DNA of 10,669 nt from positions 1-10,669 of the forward strand of contig CAYQME010000076.1 of the NCBI GenBank assembly GCA_964418645.1, given 5' to 3'. Both the position numbers and the translations under genes were made by a program. Origin of the DNA: JAADHG01 sp964418645 (lineage in GTDB: Bacteria; Bacteroidota; Bacteroidia; Flavobacteriales; Flavobacteriaceae). Under the pieces are notes generated by a model. That model was not told the DNA's origin and made no database searches. It saw only the letters and a program-made list of their open reading frames with translations. Of this stretch, positions 1 to 7,864 are shown piece by piece. Each line of letters starts with the position of its first letter. Within the stretch, counting starts at the first letter, position 1.

Positions 1-2050
1 TTACAGCTTGTACACGACGTTCACCATTGGTAAACGTTCCATTTTTTTCAAGGAAAGACGCTCCTGGTAAGATTACATCTGCATATTTTGCTGTTTCTGT
101 CATAAACAATTCCTGTACAATCACCAAATCGGTAGCTTCAAGAGCTCTAATTACTTTTTGGGTATTAGGATCGGTTTGTACCACATCTTCACCAATAATC
201 CAGATGGCTTTTAGTTTACCATCTAAAGCAGCATCAAACATTTCTGGAATTTTAAAGCCTATATGCTTAGGGACTTCAACACCATAAAATGCATTGTATT
301 TTTTATTTACATCGTCTTTAGTGACATCTAGATATCCAGCGCCTTGATGTGGTTGTACACCCATATCGGCACTTCCTTGCACATTATTTTGCCCTCTAAG
401 TGGATTTACACCAACTCCGCGTCTTCCAATGTTCCCCGTTAATAAAGCTAGATCAGCAATTTGCATGACTGTAAATGTGCCTTGGGAATGTTCGGTAACA
501 CCTAAACCATGAAAAGACATAGCATTTGGAGCAGATGCATAAGCTATTGCTGCTTCACGAACTTCATTGTGGTTTACTCCCGAAACAGCTTCTAATTTAT
601 TAATATCTATATTTAGAATTTCTTGCTGAAATGCTTCAAAACCTTCAGTTCTATTTTCTACAAATGAGGTGTCTATCAAATCTTCTGAAATAATATAGTA
701 CATCATCATATTAAGAACGGCAACATTGGTTCCAGGTCGTAATGCTAAATGATGTGCTGCATATTTTGCTAATTCTGTACGACGAGGATCAATAACAATC
801 GACACATTATCTTGTTTCATGGCAAACTGCTTCAGTTTTGCACCTGTAACAGGATGTGCATCTGTAGGATTTGCACCAATTACCATAATACAATTGGTGT
901 CTTTTAAATCGTCAATAGAATTTGTTGCAGCTCCTGTGCCAAAAGTACGTTGCATCCCTAAAGCTGTAGGTGAGTGACATACACGTGCACAACCGTCAAT
1001 ATTATTAGTTTGAATTACTGTTCGGAAGAATTTTTGCATTAAATAATTTTCTTCATTGGTGCATCTTGAAGAAGAAATACCTGCTAAATAATCAGGACCA
1101 AATTCATTTTTATAAGCTGTTAATTTTTCAGCAATATAATTGTAAACCTCATCCCAAGATACGTTTTCAAATGTGCCATTGCGTTTAATCATTGGTGAAT
1201 TTAAACGTTCAGGATGGTCGTAAAATTTGAAGGCATAACGTCCTTTTAAACAAGTATGCCCTTGATTTACTTCGGCATCATAAGGCGCAGTAATACTTAA
1301 AATTTCGCCATTGCTAGTGGCAACTTCTAAATTACAACCCACACCACAATAGGTGCAAATGGTTCGTGTTGTGTCTGTTGCGTATATTGCTTTAGATTGG
1401 AATACATCTGAAATTGCTGAGGTTGGACATGCTTGTGAACAGGCACCACAACTCACACAATCTGAATCCATAAAAGATTCATCCAGCCCTTTTATAATAT
1501 GTGTATCAAAACCTCTTCCAGACATGCTTAATACAAACTCGCCTTGTACTTCGTCACAAGCACGAACACAACGATAACAGTTGATGCATTTTGACAAATC
1601 GGAAGTCATATACGGATGACTCAAGTCTTTTTCCCTATATAAATGATTATCGCCTTCTGGGTAACGCACTTCGCGTATACCAACTTGTGCAGCAACCGTT
1701 TGTAATTCGCAATTACCATTCACTTCACAGGTTAGGCAATCTAATGGATGGTCTGTTAAAACTAATTCTAAAATATTTTTTCGTAGTGCTTTAATACTAT
1801 CGGTACTTGTATAGATGTATTGGCCTTCTGCAACTGGTGTGTGGCAAGAAGCCATTGTTTTTACAGAGCCATTTTTTTCTAAAGCAACTTCTACACTACA
1901 TACTCTACAAGATCCAAAAGGCTCTAAATTTGGAGCATCACAAAGGGTTGGAACTAGTCCTTTTTCTTTATAGCGTTTTATGAAGGACAATATGGTTTCT
2001 CCTTCGACTATTTCAAATTCCTTATGGTCTATATATGCTGTTTTACTCAT
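1..2050 (-). CDS. fdhA: NAD-linked formate dehydrogenase, catalytic alpha subunit (3' end cut by window edge)
   Basis: This is the molybdenum-containing catalytic subunit of a cytoplasmic formate dehydrogenase of the FdsA type, oxidising formate to CO2. From ATG at 2050 the frame stays open for 683 codons and leaves the window. The N-terminal ferredoxin part has a [2Fe-2S] set (C37, C48, C51, C69). A NuoG-like His-Cys3 [4Fe-4S] site follows (H101, C105, C108, C114), then a paired [4Fe-4S] domain (C155/C158/C161/C165 and C198/C201/C204/C208). The MopB domain begins with C232, C235, C239 and C267. The motif ARVCHSP puts C358 as Mo ligand, with H359 next to it. It is encoded by TGT, so this is the cysteine and not the selenocysteine form. 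The motif LRGQNNVQG near 551-559 is typical of formate dehydrogenases. Family members usually exceed 900 residues, so about a quarter is missing. The gene starts 6 bases after the beta subunit and is surely co-transcribed with it. The exact name (fdhA, fdsA or fdhF) is a matter of convention. Confidence 0.93.
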   Translation of the reverse strand, partial: MSKTAYIDHKEFEIVEGETILSFIKRYKEKGLVPTLCDAPNLEPFGSCRVCSVEVALEKNGSVKTMASCHTPVAEGQYIYTSTDSIKALRKNILELVLTDHPLDCLTCEVNGNCELQTVAAQVGIREVRYPEGDNHLYREKDLSHPYMTSDLSKCINCYRCVRACDEVQGEFVLSMSGRGFDTHIIKGLDESFMDSDCVSCGACSQACPTSAISDVFQSKAIYATDTTRTICTYCGVGCNLEVATSNGEILSITAPYDAEVNQGHTCLKGRYAFKFYDHPERLNSPMIKRNGTFENVSWDEVYNYIAEKLTAYKNEFGPDYLAGISSSRCTNEENYLMQKFFRTVIQTNNIDGCARVCHSPTALGMQRTFGTGAATNSIDDLKDTNCIMVIGANPTDAHPVTGAKLKQFAMKQDNVSIVIDPRRTELAKYAAHHLALRPGTNVAVLNMMMYYIISEDLIDTSFVENRTEGFEAFQQEILNIDINKLEAVSGVNHNEVREAAIAYASAPNAMSFHGLGVTEHSQGTFTVMQIADLALLTGNIGRRGVGVNPLRGQNNVQGSADMGVQPHQGAGYLDVTKDDVNKKYNAFYGVEVPKHIGFKIPEMFDAALDGKLKAIWIIGEDVVQTDPNTQKVIRALEATDLVIVQELFMTETAKYADVILPGASFLEKNGTFTNGERRVQAV

Positions 2051-2056
2051 AATGCT

Positions 2057-3709
2057 TTAGTTGAAATAGTCTCTTAATTGATCATCAAAATATTGTAGTG
2101 CATTGCGTATTGGTAAAGGGATGCCTCCTCCGTGTGCACAAAGCGACCCTTGTTCCAATGTGCTTAATAAATCATTGAAAAGTTGTCTGTCTATTTTATA
2201 GTCTGAAGTTAATGCTTTTTCAGATAATTCTTGTCCGCGTTTGGTGCCAAGTCTACATGGAAAACATTTTCCGCAACTTTCATAAGAAGCAAAATCGAAA
2301 AGGTGTTCAATCAATTTCATAATTGGAAAGTCTTGAGGGATGCTAACAATTGAAGCATGACCCAATAAAAATCCTTCTTTTGAAAAGGATTCGAAATCAA
2401 TCGTTAAATCATTAATTTTTGAGACAGGTACTAAACCACCAAGGGGACCACCAATTTGGAGTGCTTTTACGTCTGATTTGAATCCGCCTCCCAAATTGTT
2501 TACAACTACAGAAAGAGGTGTTCCCATTTCAACTTCATAAAGTCCGGGATGGTTAAAAAAGCTATCTAAACACACCAATTTTGTGCCCGATGAACGTTCT
2601 GTTCCAATGCTTTTCCAAGCCATTCCGCCATTAGAAATAATATAATGCAAAGCAGCTAAAGTCTCAACATTATTAACCGTTGTTGGTTTATTAAACAATC
2701 CTTTTTGTGCTGGGAACGGCGGTCGTACACGAACTTCTGGACGTTGCCCTTCGATAGAATTTATAAGTGCTGTTTCTTCACCGCAAATATAAGATCCTTG
2801 CGCTTGGATTATTTTAAAATCGAAATTAAATCCACTTCCTTCAATATTATCTCCAATCAATCCTTCTAAACGAAGTTCATCAATGGCGTTTTGGACGAGA
2901 TGTTTTGCTTCAGGATATTCGGCTCTTATATAAACAATGCCATAGCTGGCATGTGTTACATAGCCAGAAATTAACATTCCAAATAATACAGAATGAGGTT
3001 GTTGTTCTAACAAATATCGATCTGAATATGCTCCCGGATCACCTTCATCTGCATTGCAAATAATAAATTTAGTTTCGTTTTCAGTATTCCGACAAAACTC
3101 TAATTTCATTCCCATTGGAAATCCTGCGCCTCCACGACCACGAATATTTGATGTTTTTATGTCGCCTAAAACTTCAGCAGAATCTTTTTTAAGAGCTTCT
3201 TTAAAGGATTTGTAATATTCAGAAATAGTTGTAAAGGGCTCAGTTAATATGACTTTTCCAGTAGACTTAACATTGTAATTGTCTTGATTTAATTCGTTGT
3301 CAGAATCAATAATAGTATTCAAACTATCTAAAGCTTCTCCTGAGTAATTTTTACCATTATAATGGAACGCACTGTTTTCATGACAACGACCAAGACAGGT
3401 CATGTGCCCGATTTCATCTGCGTCAAATTTAGTATTAAGAGCATCAATCACTTTATCTTGAGTACCTGCACAAACACAAGCAGTCCCGTTACAGACATAG
3501 GCTTTTTTGTCTTTATTTTCGGGTTTTAGAAAATCGTAAAAGCTTGCTGTACCAAAGGTGTTTGCAGTCCCTATTAAAAAGTCATCCGCTAATTTAGTCA
3601 ACTCATTTTCACTTGGTGTTCCTTCAGGTTTTGCAAGTTTCCCCATTTTATTAAAGAGATTGTCTTTAATTCCTTTTCTTCCTAATAGTTCACTTAAATT
3701 GTCTGACAT
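2057..3709 (-). CDS. fdhB: NAD-linked formate dehydrogenase, beta subunit (NuoE-NuoF-like, FMN and Fe-S protein)
   Basis: This 550-residue diaphorase subunit should pass electrons from the formate dehydrogenase alpha subunit to NAD+. The N-terminal third is a NuoE-like thioredoxin-fold region. It keeps all four [2Fe-2S] cysteines in the usual pattern: C73-x4-C78 and C105-x3-C109. The remainder is NuoF-like. GRGGAGFP at 191-198 is the FMN/NADH-binding glycine-rich loop. ICNADEGDPGAYSDR at 217-231 and CGEETALINSIEGQRPEVR at 309-327 are NuoF signatures. The [4Fe-4S] ligands are C479, C482 and C485 (ESCGKCFPCR) plus C524. There is no extra C-terminal 2x[4Fe-4S] domain of the kind found in HydB/HndC hydrogenase subunits. 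No separate NuoE-like gamma subunit lies beside it in this window, so the fused N-terminus may replace it (inference). It lies just upstream of fdhA with a 6-base gap. Confidence 0.92.
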   Translation of the reverse strand: MSDNLSELLGRKGIKDNLFNKMGKLAKPEGTPSENELTKLADDFLIGTANTFGTASFYDFLKPENKDKKAYVCNGTACVCAGTQDKVIDALNTKFDADEIGHMTCLGRCHENSAFHYNGKNYSGEALDSLNTIIDSDNELNQDNYNVKSTGKVILTEPFTTISEYYKSFKEALKKDSAEVLGDIKTSNIRGRGGAGFPMGMKLEFCRNTENETKFIICNADEGDPGAYSDRYLLEQQPHSVLFGMLISGYVTHASYGIVYIRAEYPEAKHLVQNAIDELRLEGLIGDNIEGSGFNFDFKIIQAQGSYICGEETALINSIEGQRPEVRVRPPFPAQKGLFNKPTTVNNVETLAALHYIISNGGMAWKSIGTERSSGTKLVCLDSFFNHPGLYEVEMGTPLSVVVNNLGGGFKSDVKALQIGGPLGGLVPVSKINDLTIDFESFSKEGFLLGHASIVSIPQDFPIMKLIEHLFDFASYESCGKCFPCRLGTKRGQELSEKALTSDYKIDRQLFNDLLSTLEQGSLCAHGGGIPLPIRNALQYFDDQLRDYFN

Positions 3710-3827
3710 AAATCTAATATAATTACAGCTACGAATTTAATGAAAATAATGTGGAAATAATCTTAAAATTACGTTATGGTTTGAAGTTTGATAGCTTAAG
3801 ATTAGTTATTTAAAAAAATATTGTCAT

Positions 3828-4652
3828 TTATTTTGTACGTTGTAGGTGTGAATAACAGGTTGCTCTTTTATCTCTACAAAAGGCAAATAGCGTGATGCCC
3901 AGTTCTTTTGCATAATCGACGGCCAATGACGATGGTGCTGAAACTGCAGCTAGAAATGGAATTTTAGCCTTAAAACATTTAATTACAATTTCGTAAGAAA
4001 TTCGCCCGCTAACTGTTAAAATTTTAGCGTCACTTATTGTATTTAAAGTAATTAATTTTCCAATGACTTTATCTACAGCATTGTGCCGACCTATATCTTC
4101 CATAGAGCAGAGTAGGTCTCCTTTAATTGTAAATGCTGCTGCGGCATGTGTACCTCCCGATTGTTTAAAATCGTGTTGAAACACTTCCATTGTATCAAAT
4201 AATTGATGAATTAAAGTAATGTCAATTTTTTCATTATCGGCAATAGTTTTTCCAATAAATGATATATCACTAAGCTCTGTTTTTCCGCAGATACCACAAG
4301 AGGATACCGATAATAAACTTCTGCTATTGGAATAGCCTTCACCTAACTTGTCTTTTGGAATATCAAGATTTATAATAGTTATGACGCCTTCTTCATTTTC
4401 TTTTTTAATAATGATTTCTGGGTTAAAAAGGATGTCGTTAATAACCCCTTCAGAATGGAGCATGCCACGAACCAAACTCATGTCTTCACCAGGAGTTCTC
4501 ATGGATACTGTAAAGGGTTTATCGTTTATATTTATTTGTAAGGCTTCCTCAACTGTAAGTGAATCTACAATTTTGGTCACTTTATGAGTATCAAACTTTT
4601 TGCCTTCGTAGTTTTGTGTTGCCATTTCTCCTTTTTTAAAATCACGCTTCAA
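3828..4652 (-). CDS. fdhD: Formate dehydrogenase accessory sulfurtransferase FdhD
   Basis: FdhD moves sulfur from a cysteine desulfurase to the bis-MGD molybdenum cofactor and is needed for active formate dehydrogenase (known for the E. coli family member). The 274-residue product has the conserved redox/sulfur-carrying pair C119-x2-C122 in SSCGICGK. It also has the family blocks GGTHAAA (166-172), EDIGRHNAVDKV (185-196) and SGRISYEIV (215-223). The first ATG at 4652 overlaps the end of the upstream molybdoenzyme gene by 11 bases. An internal ATG at 4625 (residue M10) would avoid the overlap. It is preceded by a purine-rich AAGGAG only two bases away, which is too close for a normal Shine-Dalgarno. 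Either start leaves the domain intact. The gene sits between two molybdoenzyme genes, so it could serve either or both. Confidence 0.95.
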   Translation of the reverse strand: MKRDFKKGEMATQNYEGKKFDTHKVTKIVDSLTVEEALQININDKPFTVSMRTPGEDMSLVRGMLHSEGVINDILFNPEIIIKKENEEGVITIINLDIPKDKLGEGYSNSRSLLSVSSCGICGKTELSDISFIGKTIADNEKIDITLIHQLFDTMEVFQHDFKQSGGTHAAAAFTIKGDLLCSMEDIGRHNAVDKVIGKLITLNTISDAKILTVSGRISYEIVIKCFKAKIPFLAAVSAPSSLAVDYAKELGITLFAFCRDKRATCYSHLQRTK

Positions 4653-6747
4653 TCTTCACTGTTGTACCACTAAAATCTGCATTTCCAGTTAAAACATCTA
4701 ATTGCATATTATTGGTTAAATCGTTTAGACTTACACCTGCATTGTCTTTAGCGACAGCAATTTTTGTGCCTTTTCTGTAGTGTCCCCAACCGTGAGGAAT
4801 ACTAACCACACCTGGCATTATTGTATTTGTGATTTCAACAGGTAACTTTACTTGACCAACAGTTGAGGTTACGGTAACGTTTTGACCTTCTTTTATATTA
4901 AGAACATCAGCATCTTTAAAATGCATTATTAAAGTACAACGCTCCTTGCCTTTTACTAAGCGTTCGCTATTGTGCATCCAAGAATTGTTAGACCGTAAAT
5001 GCCGTCTTCCAATCAATGCAAAAGGATAGAATGTATTTGATTCCTTTTCAATCTGATTGAATTTTGTGTTTAAACGTTCTAGGTCTTTAACAAATAAAGG
5101 ATGTGCTAACTCTACTTTTTTATCTTCTGTAAATAAACGTTCGGGTAATTGAGGTTTTAAAGCACCGTAATCTATCCCATGAGGATGTTTTTTTAACTCA
5201 GCAATTGAAAGTTTAGGTTCTTGATAAGCACTAAACTGAAGCATATAATCTAGGGTTTGTTCCAGATTTAACGGATTTTCTTGTCCGCTTAAACGTGTAG
5301 TAAGTGCTTTTAATATTTCCCAATCATGTTGTTGCTCTTCTGTTTTTTCAAATAGTACTTCGGAATATTTTGCTGTATTCCGAATAGCAAATTGATGAAA
5401 CACCAAATCGTACAAAGGCGTTTCTAAGCCTGTTGTAGTTGGTAAAATAATATTGGCGTGTTTTGTAGTTTCATTCAGGTAAATATCAATAGCAACCATA
5501 TATTCTAACGACTCTAAGGCGTCTTCAAGATGTTTGCCGTTTGGTGTAGATAGCACAGGATTTCCGGCAATAGTAATCATCATCTTTATTTGGTCTTCTC
5601 CAGATGTTAAGATTTCGTCTGCTAATGTCGCTACAGGAAATTCACCTGTAAATTCAGGTAAATTATGAACACGTGATTGCCGTTTATTAAAACTACCTGT
5701 TTTGCCAGTCATTTTAGACATGCCAACAATATCTATAGCGGGTTTAGTAAACAATGCACCACCTTCTTTATCTAAATTGCCAGTTATACAGTTTAAAACA
5801 CCGACTAGCCATTGACATAAACCACCAAATTCTTGAGTAGATAATCCTAATCTGCCATAACAAACAGCTGTTTTTGCAGTTGCAAATTGTACTGCAAGAG
5901 TTATGATTTCATCAGTATCTATACCAACTATTTTCGCAACTTTTTCTGGCGGATAATCTTTCACCAATTCTTTAATAGTATCCCAACCATTTAAATGATT
6001 TTGTAAATGCCCTTGTGTAGCCAAATCTTTTTCAAAGATTACGTTTATTAATGCTAACAATAAAAAGGCATCAGTTCCGGGTTTTATATAATGATGCTTA
6101 TTTGCAATTTTAGAAGTTTCCGTAAATCTTGGGTCTACAACAACCACTTTTCCATCACGCTTTTTTATAGCTTTTAACCGATTTGCGAAATCAGGAGCAG
6201 TCATTATACTTCCATTAGAAACAGCAGGATTTCCACCCATAATTAACATAAAATCTGTACGATCTATATCAGGAATTGGAAACATTAAATAGTGTCCAAA
6301 CATCATTAGCGATGCAAAATGATGTGGTAATTGGTCAACTGAAGTTGCTGTATATTTTTGATTGGAACCGATACTTTTTGTAAATGAAGAGCCAAATAAC
6401 ATGAGACCTATATTATGCACATTTGGGTTGCCATGATAAGAGCCAACAGCATTTTTATTATACTTTTTTTGAATGGTTTTTATTTTTTTGCTTACTTCAT
6501 CAAAAGCATCTTTCCAAGAAATATCTACCCATCCATTTTCAGTTCGTTTTATTGGTGTTTTAAGGCGGTCTTTATCGTGATATAAATCTTGTAAAGCCAC
6601 TGCTTTCGGACAAATATGACCTTTGCTAAAGTTATCTTTTTTATCGCCTTTTATAGAAATGATGGATTTATCTTGGTATTTAATTTCCAAGCCACACATG
6701 GCTTCACAAAGATTACAGGTACGATAATGTGTTTTAATTGCCTCCAT
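4642..6747 (-). CDS. Molybdopterin (bis-MGD) oxidoreductase of unassigned substrate
   Basis: This is a 701-residue member of the DMSO reductase/formate dehydrogenase superfamily. The N-terminal [4Fe-4S] motif is C11-x2-C14-x3-C18 with C46 as fourth ligand. The MopB core follows, with MGGNPAVSNG (170-179), VVVVDPRFTETS (201-212) and a C-terminal molydopterin-dinucleotide domain (about 585-700, including VSIPHGWGHYRKG). Aligned by eye to the neighbouring formate dehydrogenase, the Mo-ligand position falls at TATSVDQLPHH (133-143). No cysteine or selenocysteine is present there; S136 or D138 are the candidate ligands. There is no ferredoxin-like extension, no twin-arginine signal and no obvious membrane segment, so it should be cytoplasmic and depend on a separate electron partner. 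Its ATG follows the upstream DUF1330 stop with no spacing, and its end overlaps fdhD. The family is often annotated only as molybdopterin oxidoreductase; the reaction is unknown to me. Confidence 0.88.
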   Translation of the reverse strand: MEAIKTHYRTCNLCEAMCGLEIKYQDKSIISIKGDKKDNFSKGHICPKAVALQDLYHDKDRLKTPIKRTENGWVDISWKDAFDEVSKKIKTIQKKYNKNAVGSYHGNPNVHNIGLMLFGSSFTKSIGSNQKYTATSVDQLPHHFASLMMFGHYLMFPIPDIDRTDFMLIMGGNPAVSNGSIMTAPDFANRLKAIKKRDGKVVVVDPRFTETSKIANKHHYIKPGTDAFLLLALINVIFEKDLATQGHLQNHLNGWDTIKELVKDYPPEKVAKIVGIDTDEIITLAVQFATAKTAVCYGRLGLSTQEFGGLCQWLVGVLNCITGNLDKEGGALFTKPAIDIVGMSKMTGKTGSFNKRQSRVHNLPEFTGEFPVATLADEILTSGEDQIKMMITIAGNPVLSTPNGKHLEDALESLEYMVAIDIYLNETTKHANIILPTTTGLETPLYDLVFHQFAIRNTAKYSEVLFEKTEEQQHDWEILKALTTRLSGQENPLNLEQTLDYMLQFSAYQEPKLSIAELKKHPHGIDYGALKPQLPERLFTEDKKVELAHPLFVKDLERLNTKFNQIEKESNTFYPFALIGRRHLRSNNSWMHNSERLVKGKERCTLIMHFKDADVLNIKEGQNVTVTSTVGQVKLPVEITNTIMPGVVSIPHGWGHYRKGTKIAVAKDNAGVSLNDLTNNMQLDVLTGNADFSGTTVKIEA

Positions 6748-7137
6748 TTATTCTGCATTTTGACAAGCGATTAAACCTCCATATTCCAAAGCGATACTTC
6801 TATCACCAGATATTTTTTGATATTCTGGATTAGAAACCATAGCAAAAAAATGATTTACTGTTGGATATTCTACTAGAAACACAACATGTGGTTGGTTGCT
6901 TGAATCTCCAATTACAGTACTATGTACTTGACCTTTCCAAATAACTTTTCCGCCAGATTTTTCAACAAAAGGGGTCGCGTTTTTTAAATAGCGTGTGTAC
7001 ACTTCTTGTCCCGTTTCATTAGTATTGGTTTTTGCTTTAAATTTTAAAATATTAAGCATTACTAAAGGCGTATTTTGAGGATACGCTTTTAGTTCGGCTA
7101 ATTGAACATCTGTTGGAGATATTTGATCGGAAAGCAT
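6748..7137 (-). CDS. DUF1330 domain protein (ferredoxin-like alpha/beta barrel type)
   Basis: This is a 129-residue small soluble protein. The segment PLVMLNILKFK (24-34), the following EVYTRYLKNATPFVEKSGGKVIWKG, and VVFLVEYPTVNHFFAMVSNPEYQ match the DUF1330 pattern as I know it. That family has a dimeric alpha+beta barrel fold and no established general function. No signal peptide or membrane segment is seen. It is the first gene of the minus-strand cluster. Its TAA is directly followed by the ATG of the molybdopterin oxidoreductase, so the two are very likely translated from one mRNA and translationally coupled. A role tied to that enzyme's substrate is inference from position only. Confidence 0.82.
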   Translation of the reverse strand: MLSDQISPTDVQLAELKAYPQNTPLVMLNILKFKAKTNTNETGQEVYTRYLKNATPFVEKSGGKVIWKGQVHSTVIGDSSNQPHVVFLVEYPTVNHFFAMVSNPEYQKISGDRSIALEYGGLIACQNAE

Positions 7138-7278
7138 AGTTTATATATTTATTAAATAGTGTTTGAAAGAAGACCGAAGTTAGTGGTTTTTCTATCAAGG
7201 GCAAAATTCTTTAACTTTTCTAATTTTTTAAAATAAGAATGCGATATTGTATATATCTTGTACAAAATTCTAACTCTT

Positions 7279-7824
7279 ATGAAACCATCTAAATCTTTAC
7301 TTTTAATTATTACAGTTCTTTGTTTTTCTACAATAACATTAGCGCAAATAGAAGACACACCTCAGACAGACTTTACTAAGATGTATTTACCTGTATGGCT
7401 TGAGGCAAAAGCACATTGTTTGGCTGTTGCCAATGCGATGCCAGAAAAACTTTACTCATATAAACCAACCGATGTTAGTAAAACATTTGCTGAACAAATG
7501 GTACATATTGCGCATACAGTTGAGCTGCTCACAAAACGTTATGTACAAGGTATGGAGGTAAAACCTAATACACCTGATGCTTCAAAAATGACCAAATTAG
7601 AGATTATTAAGCTACTGGAAAAGGGTTTTGATTATACTACTAATGTAATTAATACCATTACACAAGAACAGTTGGATGAAACTTGTGTGATGTACCATAG
7701 TGGCAATACGGTAAGTCGGGCTTTTGCCTTTTTTTATGTGCAAGACCATATGGCAAACCATAGAGCTAAAGCTAATTTATATATAAGGATGAATAATATT
7801 AAACCACCAGAATATACGTGGTAG
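7279..7824 (+). CDS. Exported DinB-like (DinB/YfiT four-helix superfamily) protein
   Basis: From ATG at 7279 this encodes 181 residues. An N-terminal signal peptide is clear: positively charged MKPSK, a hydrophobic run LLLIITVLCFSTIT, then a likely cleavage after LA/Q near residue 22-23. It should be periplasmic. A TTG codon at 7258 would add seven residues ahead of the charged region. I prefer ATG because it gives a normal signal peptide. The mature part resembles the DinB metal-binding helical bundle. H76 or H79 (EQMVHIAHT) and H157 with H161 (QDHMANHR) fit the His triad that binds a divalent metal in this family, and the ending NLYIRMNNIKPPEY is typical of DinB-like proteins. No reaction can be assigned. 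It is divergent from the DUF1330/molybdenum cluster and lies 40 bases before era. Confidence 0.83.
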   Translation: MKPSKSLLLIITVLCFSTITLAQIEDTPQTDFTKMYLPVWLEAKAHCLAVANAMPEKLYSYKPTDVSKTFAEQMVHIAHTVELLTKRYVQGMEVKPNTPDASKMTKLEIIKLLEKGFDYTTNVINTITQEQLDETCVMYHSGNTVSRAFAFFYVQDHMANHRAKANLYIRMNNIKPPEYTW

Positions 7825-7838
7825 TTTAACTTGTTTCA

Positions 7839-7846
7839 TACCTTTG
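7839..7846 (+). promoter_or_regulatory. Bacteroidota -7 promoter box for era (TACCTTTG)
   Basis: TACCTTTG is an exact match to the TAnnTTTG -7 element of Bacteroidota primary-sigma promoters. It ends 18 bases before the era ATG, so the leader would be only about 10-13 bases. No clear -33 TTG is visible at the usual distance upstream. The same box, extended to TACCTTTGCA, recurs before der. Confidence 0.7.
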
Positions 7847-7864
7847 CAATCAAATTAAAAGGAA

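Noticed and set aside
27..1794. Plus-strand open frames at 27-287, 1353-1577 and 1591-1794
   Set aside because: They are antisense to the continuous, motif-rich formate dehydrogenase frame and show no protein features of their own.
3710..3827. Promoter or terminator between fdhD and fdhB (118 bases)
   Set aside because: No TAnnTTTG box on the minus strand and no strong hairpin with a T-run were found. A near match (TAATTTTA) lacks the final G. The region may still hold a regulated promoter that I cannot recognise.
7202..7275. Imperfect direct repeat CAAAATTCT-TAACT at 7202-7216 and 7263-7275 in the divergent intergenic region
   Set aside because: It could be an operator pair, but the sequence is very AT-rich, the copies differ by two bases in length, and similar matches are expected by chance.
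7258..7281. TTG start at 7258 for the DinB-like protein
   Set aside because: The ATG at 7279 gives a standard signal peptide; the TTG adds a hydrophobic stretch before the charged residues with no supporting signal.
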